From assembly GCA_023229405.1 (NCBI GenBank), contig JALNZH010000153.1, positions 1-8,621 of the forward strand: a stretch of DNA of 8,621 nt. Reading direction: 5' to 3'. Under the pieces are notes generated by a model. The model worked only from the letters and a program-made list of their open reading frames with translations, was not told the origin of the DNA and ran no database searches. Within the stretch, counting starts at the first letter, position 1; each line of letters begins with the position of its first letter. A program made the translations under genes and the position numbers. This stretch comes from Bacteroidota bacterium. Lineage in GTDB: Bacteria; Bacteroidota; Ignavibacteria; UBA10030; UBA8401. Of this stretch, positions 1 to 4,441 are shown in pieces.

Positions 1-77
1 AAGATGATTCCTCCCACCAGAATAATGACGGCAAAAAAAACTGCAATACCGATTTTAGCTTCGTTAGTCAATGTCAT
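1..77 (-). CDS. mlaD: MlaD/MCE-family substrate-binding protein, N-terminal fragment (runs off the left edge)
   Basis: Reading the minus strand from the ATG at 77 gives 25 codons: MTLTNEAKIG, then a hydrophobic stretch, IAVFFAVIILVGGII, before the window ends. A short 'TNEAK.G' start followed directly by one membrane helix is the usual N-terminus of MlaD/MCE proteins, which anchor in the inner membrane and carry lipid between the MlaFE ABC transporter and the periplasm. Only the anchor is visible; the MCE domain lies outside. Context supports the call, because mlaE and mlaF lie directly upstream in the usual order. Before the repeat at 112-515 inserted, the gap to the mlaF stop would have been 18 bp. 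There is only a weak purine-rich RBS (AGAGAA). The family call rests on the short motif plus synteny. Confidence 0.75.
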   Translation of the reverse strand, partial: MTLTNEAKIGIAVFFAVIILVGGII

Positions 78-96
78 AATGTTCTCTGTGGTTTGT

Positions 97-111
97 TATG
101 TCTGAATATCA
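97..111. repeat. Left direct repeat flanking repeat copy A (target-site duplication)
   Basis: TATGTCTGAATATCA occurs here and again, identically, at 516-530, just outside the two ends of repeat copy A. On the minus strand it reads as the last codons of mlaF (GAT ATT CAG ACA TA). With the A at 96's complement it restores a TAA stop at 98-96, which is most likely the ancestral mlaF stop. The real duplication may be 13 bp (97-109), because the CATMCTT that follows is shared with copy B and probably belongs to the element. Confidence 0.85.
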
Positions 112-281
112 TACTTGTCCAAAATAAATCGTAAAAGAGAAAAACTTATTCCTTCTTTTCTTGACGGGGTTCCGAAGGAATGCCGACATGGTATAAAGAT
201 TTGGTCGGCACAAGAAAAGAAGCACAAGAACCCCTTGCGAAATGTAACGCGCACGATGAATCCCGTTTGCACTAGCCCGTA

Positions 282-300
282 GATGGCAAAAAACGCCATC
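282..300. other. Hairpin inside repeat copy A
   Basis: GATGGC (282-287) and GCCATC (295-300) pair perfectly around a 7-nt loop. It lies in the part of copy A that is absent from copy B. In the mlaF-mlaD transcript it would form in the intercistronic RNA. Confidence 0.5.
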
Positions 301-336
301 AAAAGTCCCTTCATGATTTCAGACCCCCTCTGTATT

Positions 337-354
337 TCCCCCTTGGTAGGGGGA
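337..354. other. C/G-rich hairpin inside repeat copy A
   Basis: TCCCCCT (337-343) pairs with AGGGGGA (348-354) around a 4-nt loop. It sits on the mlaF-mlaD intercistronic RNA and lacks a following U-tract on the minus strand, so it is more likely a structured spacer or stability element than a terminator. C-run/G-run hairpins like this are, from memory, common in dispersed intergenic repeats of this group. Confidence 0.5.
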
Positions 355-514
355 GAAAAAGCTCGCTCACTCCTCCAAATTTTCGCTCCCTCCCACATCT
401 CATCCAACACCGTAAGAAATGTAGGGGAGGGCTTACTTTTCTCAACATAACATATCTTCCATACATCCACTCGTTTCGATAAATTTTTGTCAATAAGAGT
501 TTTATTTTGGACGA

Positions 515-1246
515 CTATGTCTGAATATCACTTTCAATATATTTCCGTACTTCCGGGTTTGGACTGTTCCGAATATCATCTTTCGTTCCCGTCATAATGA
601 ACTGTCCGTTTTCGAAAATTGCAAATCTATCACCCACAACGAATGCGCTGTGGATATCGTGTGTAACAACAACGGAAGTAACGCCAAGTGTTGTCTTTAG
701 CTCGTTAATCAAAAGATTAATGCCGTCAGCAGTTTCCACATCAAGACCGGTTGTCGGTTCATCATACAGCATATACTTTGGTGTTAATGCAATTGCGCGT
801 GCAAGCCCAACCCGCTTCTTCATTCCTCCTGAGATGCTGGAAGGCATCAGGTGTTCAACGTTCTCAAGCTTTACCAGTTGTAAGGCATAACTCACGCGAT
901 CCGCAATATCGGCATCTTTAAAATCGCTGTGTCTTCGCAGCGCCAGTTCAATATTCTGCCCTACTGTCATTGAATCAAATAAAGCTGCCCCCTGAAACAA
1001 AAACCCGAATTTAAACCGGAGCCGTTGCAATTGTTTATAGGTGAGCGAAGAAACTTCTTTCCCGTCAACGGTAATCGAACCGCTATCCGGTGTAATCAAC
1101 CCGATAATCATTTTCAACAACACGCTCTTCCCGCCGCCGCTCCGTCCGATAATCACCAGCGTTTCGTTGTCCCGCACTTCAAGATTCAGTCCTTTGTGAA
1201 CCTGTTTCTCTCCGAACGCTTTCCATATATTTGTTAGTTGTATCAT
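515..1246 (-). CDS. mlaF: MlaF-like ABC transporter ATP-binding protein (phospholipid transport)
   Basis: This 243-aa ATPase subunit powers an Mla-type lipid transporter at the cytoplasmic face of the inner membrane. All nucleotide-binding motifs are present: Walker A GRSGGGKS (34-41), Q-loop Q85 in FLFQGAALFDS, ABC signature ISGGMKKR (138-145), Walker B MLYDEP with D162/E163, D-loop GLD, and H-loop H196 in VVTHD. The 'SGGMKKRVGLARA' signature and 'FQGAALFDS' are typical of the MlaF/Ttg2A subfamily. Length is normal. It lies 108 bp downstream of mlaE. No clear Shine-Dalgarno precedes the ATG at 1246. Oddity: its last codons (DIQT) and stop lie in the right copy of a 15-bp direct repeat made by insertion of a mobile repeat. 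The stop is now TAG, its last base coming from the insertion, whereas the uninterrupted sequence at 98-96 would have given TAA. Confidence 0.93.
   Translation of the reverse strand: MIQLTNIWKAFGEKQVHKGLNLEVRDNETLVIIGRSGGGKSVLLKMIIGLITPDSGSITVDGKEVSSLTYKQLQRLRFKFGFLFQGAALFDSMTVGQNIELALRRHSDFKDADIADRVSYALQLVKLENVEHLMPSSISGGMKKRVGLARAIALTPKYMLYDEPTTGLDVETADGINLLINELKTTLGVTSVVVTHDIHSAFVVGDRFAIFENGQFIMTGTKDDIRNSPNPEVRKYIESDIQT
516..530. repeat. Right direct repeat flanking repeat copy A (overlaps the mlaF 3' end)
   Basis: This second copy of TATGTCTGAATATCA is identical to 97-111. It encodes the final mlaF residues, including DIQT, and the first two bases of the stop codon. It therefore shows where the repeat entered and why mlaF stayed intact. 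Confidence 0.85.
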
Positions 1247-1322
1247 GTGTTTTGCATGACCATCAATTCTCGTGGTCCAATTAACATCTTTCTATTAAAC
1301 GATGGGTGCTGTCATCGAAAAT

Positions 1323-1345
1323 GGGCAAACAAAAAATATTTGCCC
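1323..1345 (-). other. Intercistronic stem-loop between mlaE and mlaF
   Basis: GGGCAAA (1323-1329) and TTTGCCC (1339-1345) pair perfectly around a 9-nt A/T-rich loop, starting 10 nt after the mlaE stop codon. On the minus-strand RNA it is followed by AUUUUCG, a weak U-tract. It could be a leaky terminator or an mRNA processing/stability element that tunes mlaE against mlaF. Confidence 0.4.
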
Positions 1346-1354
1346 AGCTGTTCT

Positions 1355-2164
1355 TTACAATAACACCGACGCCAAAATAAAATCCATAACCACGACAGAA
1401 AGACAAGTGATAACAACGGTATTCATCGTTGCATTACCCACGCCTTCCGATCCACCCTGCACTTGAAATCCTTGATAACACGAAACAGATGTGATAATAA
1501 ATCCGAATACTGTTGCTTTAATGATTCCGAAGCCGGCGTCCCATGTTTCAAAAGAGCTTTTCATCCCATCCACAAATGCTTCGGTGGGAATACCGGCAAT
1601 CGCCGAAGCGCCAAACATTCCTCCAAGAATCGCCACAAAATCGCCGAGGATGACAAGAATGGGAAACATAAATATGCCGGCAAGTACTCGAGGGGTGATC
1701 AAAAAAGAGATCGGATCGAACGCCAATGCTTCAAGCGCATCGATCTGTTCGGTAACACGCATCGTGCCAAGCTCCGCGGTAATTGTCGCTCCCACTTTTC
1801 CCGCAAGCACCAACGCCGTAAGAAGCGGCGTCAACTCTAGAAGAACCGATTTCGTTACCAGCGCTCCAACGACAGATCGTGGAATCCAATCATACAGCTG
1901 ATAGGAAGATTGAACGGCCGTCACCATACCAACAAACATCGACACAAACAAGACAATGGGGACCGAATTGTTTCCGATTGTAACCATTTGCTGCAGAATA
2001 TTGCCTGAATAGTCCCTGGCATTGCGAAAATTGTACAACATCCATCCGATCGTCCCCATATACCGCCCGAGATGTTCAAAAAAAGTGATAATTACTTTAC
2101 CTGGACGGAAAAAGAGTTCGCCGGCGCGGGATAATAGGGTGGATTCGTGTGTGGCTTCAGACAT
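1355..2164 (-). CDS. mlaE: MlaE-like ABC transporter permease (phospholipid transport)
   Basis: This 269-aa integral inner-membrane permease works with MlaF and an MCE protein to move phospholipids across the envelope. The diagnostic MlaE core is present: 'AGKVGATITAELGTM' (121-135), then 'RVTEQIDALEALAFDP' (136-151) and 'LITPRVLAG' (155-163). Several hydrophobic segments can be seen (about 66-87, 99-122, 162-191, 211-231, 249-267), preceded by an amphipathic N-terminal region with 'LGRYMGTIGWML'. Length is normal for the family. It is the first visible gene of the mla operon, with mlaF 108 bp downstream. The ATG at 2164 has no strong Shine-Dalgarno, but the next in-frame Met would remove the conserved N-terminal helix. 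A candidate promoter lies at 2190-2218, between the gene and repeat copy B. Confidence 0.93.
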   Translation of the reverse strand: MSEATHESTLLSRAGELFFRPGKVIITFFEHLGRYMGTIGWMLYNFRNARDYSGNILQQMVTIGNNSVPIVLFVSMFVGMVTAVQSSYQLYDWIPRSVVGALVTKSVLLELTPLLTALVLAGKVGATITAELGTMRVTEQIDALEALAFDPISFLITPRVLAGIFMFPILVILGDFVAILGGMFGASAIAGIPTEAFVDGMKSSFETWDAGFGIIKATVFGFIITSVSCYQGFQVQGGSEGVGNATMNTVVITCLSVVVMDFILASVLL

Positions 2165-2189
2165 TCAATTAACAATCGTTAAGTGAAGC

Positions 2190-2218
2190 AATATGAAAAA
2201 ACTGGCGGGTAAAATCAA
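2190..2218 (-). promoter_or_regulatory. Candidate sigma-70-like promoter of the mla operon
   Basis: On the minus strand TTGATT (2218-2213) is followed by a 17-bp spacer and CATATT (2195-2190), each matching the consensus at 4 of 6 positions. The start would fall near 2183, giving a leader of about 20 nt before the mlaE ATG. It lies wholly outside repeat copy B. Motif matching only. Confidence 0.35.
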
Positions 2219-2272
2219 GAAAAGAGGGCGTAAATATTGAGGTATTTCGCTTTCGGATAAAACAGCATTACA

Positions 2273-2282
2273 GAAAAAATAT
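2273..2282. repeat. Left direct repeat flanking repeat copy B
   Basis: GAAAAAATAT occurs here and at 2607-2616, just outside the ends of repeat copy B. The motif is A/T-rich and only 10 bp, so it is weaker evidence than the 15-bp pair at copy A. Its position at both edges of the homologous element still supports a target duplication. Confidence 0.55.
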
Positions 2283-2606
2283 CATCCTTGTCCAAAATAC
2301 AATACTAAAAATTGGAAAAACACTTACTCTCTTCTTTTCTTATTTTAACGGAGTTCCAAAGGAATGCCGTACACGAATTAAACATTTCAAGGCGACACAA
2401 GAAATGAAGCAAAAGATCTCCGTGCGAAATTTAACGCGCGCGATGAATCCCGTTCACTCAATCCTCCAAAGTTTCGCTCTTACCAACATCATTACGGTTG
2501 CAATGGTAACTCATGGGGTTCACTTCATATATTTTGTAAAATTCTATTTTGTTTGGCATGTTTTGACTGATTTTAAACTCGAAGAGCCTTTATTTTGGAC
2601 AGCGAT
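2283..2606. mobile_element. MITE-like non-coding repeat, copy B, between the SPFH operon and mlaE
   Basis: This element of about 324 bp is related to copy A. It has perfect 11-bp terminal inverted repeats: TGTCCAAAATA at 2289-2299 and its complement at 2591-2601. Shared blocks with copy A, in the same order and orientation, include CAT[A/C]CTTGTCCAAAATA at the left, TTCTTTTCTT, GTTCC.AAGGAATGCCG, GCGAAAT.TAACGCGC, CGATGAATCCCGTT, CCTCCAAA.TTTCGCTC and the TTTATTTTGGAC right end. By eye the left half is about three-quarters identical and the right half much more diverged. It lacks the hairpin-rich segment of about 100 bp found in copy A. A plus-strand frame starting at 2404 crosses it and then runs antisense over the RHH gene; it looks incidental. 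No transposase is visible. Confidence 0.65.
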
Positions 2607-2616
2607 GAAAAAATAT
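2607..2616. repeat. Right direct repeat flanking repeat copy B
   Basis: This is the second copy of GAAAAAATAT, identical to 2273-2282, starting 31 bp downstream (on the minus strand) of the RHH gene's stop codon. It marks the right boundary of the insertion. Confidence 0.55.
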
Positions 2617-2647
2617 AGGGAACAACAATCGACGTGCTTGCGGCATA

Positions 2648-2830
2648 TTATAACTGAGGTTCGGTGGATGAATCCTGCTGCTTTTTTTCTCTCCCAGCTT
2701 TACGAAGAGATTCCTTCAGCAGAAATTCAATCTGCGCATTCACACTCCGCAGATCGTCCGCCGCCCATTTTTCCAATGCGGCATAGATATCCCCGTCCAA
2801 TCGTAATAAAAATTTTTTCTTTTCACTCAT
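2648..2830 (-). CDS. Arc-like ribbon-helix-helix protein (candidate operon regulator)
   Basis: This 60-aa protein fits the Arc/MetJ RHH fold: beta strand KKKFLLRL (4-11), helix A from about 13 to 26 (GDIYAALEKWAADD), turn, then helix B from about 29 to 45 (SVNAQIEFLLKESLRKA), with a charged tail. 'RSVNAQI' closely parallels 'RSVNSEI' of phage P22 Arc. Such proteins dimerise, and the paired strands enter the DNA major groove. In the strand, K6 and R10 align with Arc's base-contacting Q9 and R13, but L8 replaces N11, so specificity should differ or DNA contact may be reduced. It is the last gene of the SPFH operon, 12 bp after the 171-aa gene, with no strong RBS, suggesting translational coupling. 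A palindrome over the operon promoter (4304-4331) is a natural target. It could instead resemble an orphan antitoxin, but no toxin gene is adjacent. Confidence 0.85.
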   Translation of the reverse strand: MSEKKKFLLRLDGDIYAALEKWAADDLRSVNAQIEFLLKESLRKAGREKKQQDSSTEPQL

Positions 2831-2842
2831 AGAAACTTATGC

Positions 2843-3358
2843 TCAGGAGGATGCGGCGTTTGCATGCTGTCTCCGTTCCAACATGTTATAGTACACCACC
2901 ATGATAATCCATGGATTCTTTTCAAGCAATTCGGATTCATGCTCGATAATTACCGAGAGGGCGGTTTTCCAGAGCGATACACGTTTCAAAGAAATTAGTT
3001 TTACTTTTTGCTGCGAATACAGTTCGTTGATCGATTTCCAGATCGAAAAGACATATTCGATCCGATCTCCATTGGGCAGTTCAAACATTCCGCCCTTGCC
3101 CCATTTTCCCATTGTGAATTTTGCAAACGGGAGTTGATTTTCCTTTTTCTTGATCTCTAGATTCGATCTCCAAAGGCTCGGCTTTCTTACTTCCCACGTT
3201 TCCCCGAATCCCTCAATGACAGCATCGGTGCTGTACCATTTCGGATACCTCAAAGTTATCACGGCATCACTGCCGGCAAGTAGTTGATACTCCCGTTTCC
3301 AGAATGAAGGCTGAATGATCTGCAACGGTTGGTTTATATATTGTGAAAGAGTTTTCAT
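2843..3358 (-). CDS. Hypothetical protein of the SPFH-RHH operon, possibly tubby/LURP-like fold
   Basis: I do not recognise this 171-aa protein with certainty. It has no signal peptide. It is rich in Trp, Tyr and beta-prone segments, with recurring strand-like units: 'KREYQLLAGSDAVITLRY' (21-38), 'GETWEVRKPSLWRSNLEIKK' (52-71), 'FAKFTMGKWGKGGMFEL' (78-94), 'DRIEYVFSIWKS' (98-109) and 'ALSVIIEH' (133-140). It ends in a hydrophobic segment, 'NPWIIMVVYYNMLE' (148-161), that could be a buried central helix or a membrane contact. Alternating strands followed by a hydrophobic C-terminal helix are reminiscent of tubby-C/LURP-one-like lipid-associated proteins, which would suit an SPFH partner; this is a fold guess only. 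It lies 47 bp downstream of the SPFH gene, past a perfect 9-bp hairpin, and 12 bp upstream of the RHH gene. No clear RBS precedes the ATG. Confidence 0.75.
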   Translation of the reverse strand: MKTLSQYINQPLQIIQPSFWKREYQLLAGSDAVITLRYPKWYSTDAVIEGFGETWEVRKPSLWRSNLEIKKKENQLPFAKFTMGKWGKGGMFELPNGDRIEYVFSIWKSINELYSQQKVKLISLKRVSLWKTALSVIIEHESELLEKNPWIIMVVYYNMLERRQHANAASS

Positions 3359-3370
3359 AGTCGGTAGAAA

Positions 3371-3393
3371 TCGGACACCATTGAGGTGTCCGA
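3371..3393 (-). other. Perfect 9-bp stem-loop between the SPFH gene and the 171-aa gene
   Basis: TCGGACACC (3371-3379) pairs with GGTGTCCGA (3385-3393) around a 5-nt loop. It starts 12 nt after the SPFH stop and ends 12 nt before the next ATG. On the minus strand it is followed by UUUCUACC, a short U-tract. It could be a partial terminator or a processing/stability hairpin that makes the SPFH protein more abundant than the two downstream products. It also occupies the region where a ribosome would load for the 171-aa gene. Confidence 0.6.
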
Positions 3394-3405
3394 CAACTGC
3401 TTGAG

Positions 3406-4281
3406 TTATTGATACAACGTCCCCGTATTGATCACCGGCTGCATATCTTTATCTGAAACGAGGGCGACCATGAGATTGTTTACCATCGTCGCTTTTTTGT
3501 CCTCGTCCAATTTCACGATCTTTTGTTCCGACAGCATCCGCAAAGCGTCTTGCACCATACCGACGGCCCCTTCCACGATCTTCTTCCGCGCTGCAATAAT
3601 CGCTTGTGCCTGCTGACGCCGCAGCATCGTCTGCGCGATCTCCTGAGCGTATGCAAGGTGACTGATGCGCGCTTCGATAATGTCCACACCGGCTACCTGC
3701 AGGCGTGTCTGCACTTGTTTGGTCAATGCATCGGCGATCTCTAGCGGATTTCCCCGCAACGACGCTTTTCCTTCGTCGTGTGAATCGTACGAAAACTCCG
3801 ACGCAAGGGCGCGGATGGCGGTCTCGCTTTGGATGGCAACAAATTGTTCGTAGTTCTCTACGTCGAACAGCGCCCGCGCAGAATCAATTACGCGATAGAC
3901 CACCACCGCTCCTATCTCGATTGGATTTCCGTCCAGATCGTTCACCTTGATTCGCTCGCTGTTGAAATTATGAATACGAAGGGAGACATGTTTTTTTGAT
4001 GCGAATGGATTCGCAAAGAACAAGCCGGACTCACGGACTGAACCGATATATTTTCCGAATAGAATAAGAACACGCGCCTCGTTCGGCTGCACAATGAAAA
4101 ATCCACCGAAGCTAATTGCATTCAGAACCACCATAGGAATAAATACCAGCAACATTGCCGGATCTTCTTCTCGAATCATCATCACAAGCCAAAACAGATT
4201 AAAAATGGTGAGGGCTATTACGCCGAACAGCATTGCATAACCATTCAATGTTTTTCCACTTTTTTCAACGATCGTTTGCAT
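3406..4281 (-). CDS. SPFH/Band 7 (prohibitin/stomatin superfamily) membrane protein
   Basis: This 291-aa protein has two hydrophobic N-terminal segments (about 14-36 and 41-63), then an SPFH/Band 7 domain starting at 'FFIVQPNEARVLILFGKYIGSVRESGLFFANPF' (61-93). The domain continues through 'NDLDGNPIEIGAVVVYRV' (114-131), 'YEQFVAIQSETAIRALA' (144-160) and 'VAGVDIIEARISHLAYAQEIAQTML' (196-220). A helical, Ala-rich C-terminal part, 'RRQQAQAIIAARKKIVEGAV', follows. SPFH proteins oligomerise at the membrane and organise microdomains or guard membrane proteins; the specific role here is unknown. It is the first gene of a three-gene operon. The ATG at 4281 has an excellent RBS (AAGGAG at 4293-4288, 6 nt away) and a clear promoter. 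A separate tubby-like or unassigned protein and an RHH protein follow. Confidence 0.93.
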   Translation of the reverse strand: MQTIVEKSGKTLNGYAMLFGVIALTIFNLFWLVMMIREEDPAMLLVFIPMVVLNAISFGGFFIVQPNEARVLILFGKYIGSVRESGLFFANPFASKKHVSLRIHNFNSERIKVNDLDGNPIEIGAVVVYRVIDSARALFDVENYEQFVAIQSETAIRALASEFSYDSHDEGKASLRGNPLEIADALTKQVQTRLQVAGVDIIEARISHLAYAQEIAQTMLRRQQAQAIIAARKKIVEGAVGMVQDALRMLSEQKIVKLDEDKKATMVNNLMVALVSDKDMQPVINTGTLYQ

Positions 4282-4287
4282 AACAAG

Positions 4288-4293
4288 CTCCTT
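4288..4293 (-). promoter_or_regulatory. Strong Shine-Dalgarno of the SPFH gene
   Basis: AAGGAG on the minus strand, 6 nt before the ATG at 4281, fixes the start of the SPFH protein. It stands out because the other internal genes of this operon and of the mla operon lack a clear RBS. Confidence 0.8.
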
Positions 4294-4303
4294 TCCTGAG
4301 TTT

Positions 4304-4331
4304 GATATTGTAATGATATCATTTTAATATC
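4304..4331. promoter_or_regulatory. 28-bp palindrome over the SPFH operon promoter (candidate RHH operator)
   Basis: A perfect 12-bp palindrome, AATGATATCATT (4312-4323), sits inside a wider symmetric frame. GATATT (4304-4309) and AATATC (4326-4331) are perfect outer arms at equal spacing of 2 bp. The dyad axis is between 4317 and 4318. It covers the -10 hexamer (4318-4313) and much of the spacer, so a bound dimer pair would block RNA polymerase. The operon encodes an Arc-like RHH protein, a family that binds such operators and often regulates its own transcription. That the RHH protein binds here is inference. Confidence 0.65.
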
Positions 4332-4341
4332 GCATTGTCAA
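4313..4341 (-). promoter_or_regulatory. Sigma-70-like promoter of the SPFH-RHH operon
   Basis: On the minus strand a perfect -35 TTGACA (4341-4336) and a -10 TATCAT (4318-4313) are separated by the ideal 17 bp. The start would be near 4306, giving a leader of about 25 nt that contains the AAGGAG RBS. The -10 lies inside the palindrome at 4304-4331. Confidence 0.75.
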
Positions 4342-4360
4342 GTTATAATATTTAAAACAC

Positions 4361-4393
4361 AAATCCCCGAAATCTTTCGATATTCGAGGATTT
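4361..4393 (-). terminator. Intrinsic-terminator-like hairpin after the secreted protease gene
   Basis: AAATCCCCGAA (4361-4371) pairs with TTCGAGGATTT (4383-4393): 11 pairs with one wobble on the RNA. The 11-nt interior can form three more pairs (ATC/GAT) capped by a GAAA tetraloop on the minus strand. It lies 49 nt after the stop at 4442 and is followed on the minus strand by GTGTTTTAAATATT, a moderate U-tract. It separates the protease gene from the SPFH promoter, which starts about 20 bp further on. Confidence 0.65.
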
Positions 4394-4411
4394 GGGCGGC
4401 TACTGCCACCC
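4394..4411 (-). other. GC-rich hairpin abutting the terminator
   Basis: GGGTGGC and GCCGCCC (minus strand, 4411-4394) pair with one G-U wobble around a 4-nt AGTA loop. It touches the next hairpin at 4393, so the protease transcript would end in two tandem stem-loops. It has no U-tract of its own and probably serves as a 3' barrier or part of the terminator. Confidence 0.5.
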
Positions 4412-4441
4412 GATAGATTCAAACTTTCGATGGCTTTGTTG

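Larger units (their letters stand above)
112..515. mobile_element. MITE-like non-coding repeat, copy A, inserted between mlaF and mlaD
   Basis: This stretch of about 400 bp has perfect 12-bp terminal inverted repeats, GTCCAAAATAAA at 117-128 and its complement at 501-512, and lies between 15-bp direct repeats (97-111, 516-530). Its left 160 bp align with copy B at 2283-2460, and its right end matches copy B's right end. Copy A carries about 100 bp (roughly 270-370) that copy B lacks. That part holds two hairpins: GATGGC/GCCATC at 282-300 and TCCCCCT/AGGGGGA at 337-354. A third pairing, CCCTCCC (388-394) with GGGAGGG (425-431), follows. A minus-strand reading frame (470-96) crosses the whole element but ends in duplicated mlaF codons and looks incidental. 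No transposase is present, so any movement would need one supplied from elsewhere. Exact ends are uncertain by a few bases. Confidence 0.7.

Noticed and set aside
96..470. 124-aa minus-strand reading frame between mlaF and mlaD
   Set aside because: It lies entirely within the repeat, its last codons are the duplicated mlaF tail, it has low-complexity composition and it resembles no protein family I know. Best read as an incidental frame.
1300..1317. Small 5-bp inverted repeat (CGATG/CATCG) between mlaE and mlaF
   Set aside because: It is too short to stand out from chance in this composition; only the 7-bp stem at 1323-1345 was kept.
1463..1901. Plus-strand reading frames over mlaE
   Set aside because: They are antisense to strongly conserved MlaE motifs, rich in Arg/Lys/Ser typical of shadow frames, and have no RBS.
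2404..2832. 142-aa plus-strand reading frame
   Set aside because: Its first half is repeat copy B and its second half is antisense to the RHH gene, which has a clear fold. It has no RBS or family resemblance.
2648..3358. Toxin-antitoxin pair made of the RHH protein and the 171-aa protein
   Set aside because: RHH antitoxins normally precede or follow a compact toxin. The 171-aa protein shows no toxin motif (RelE, PIN, MazF), and the operon begins with an SPFH gene.
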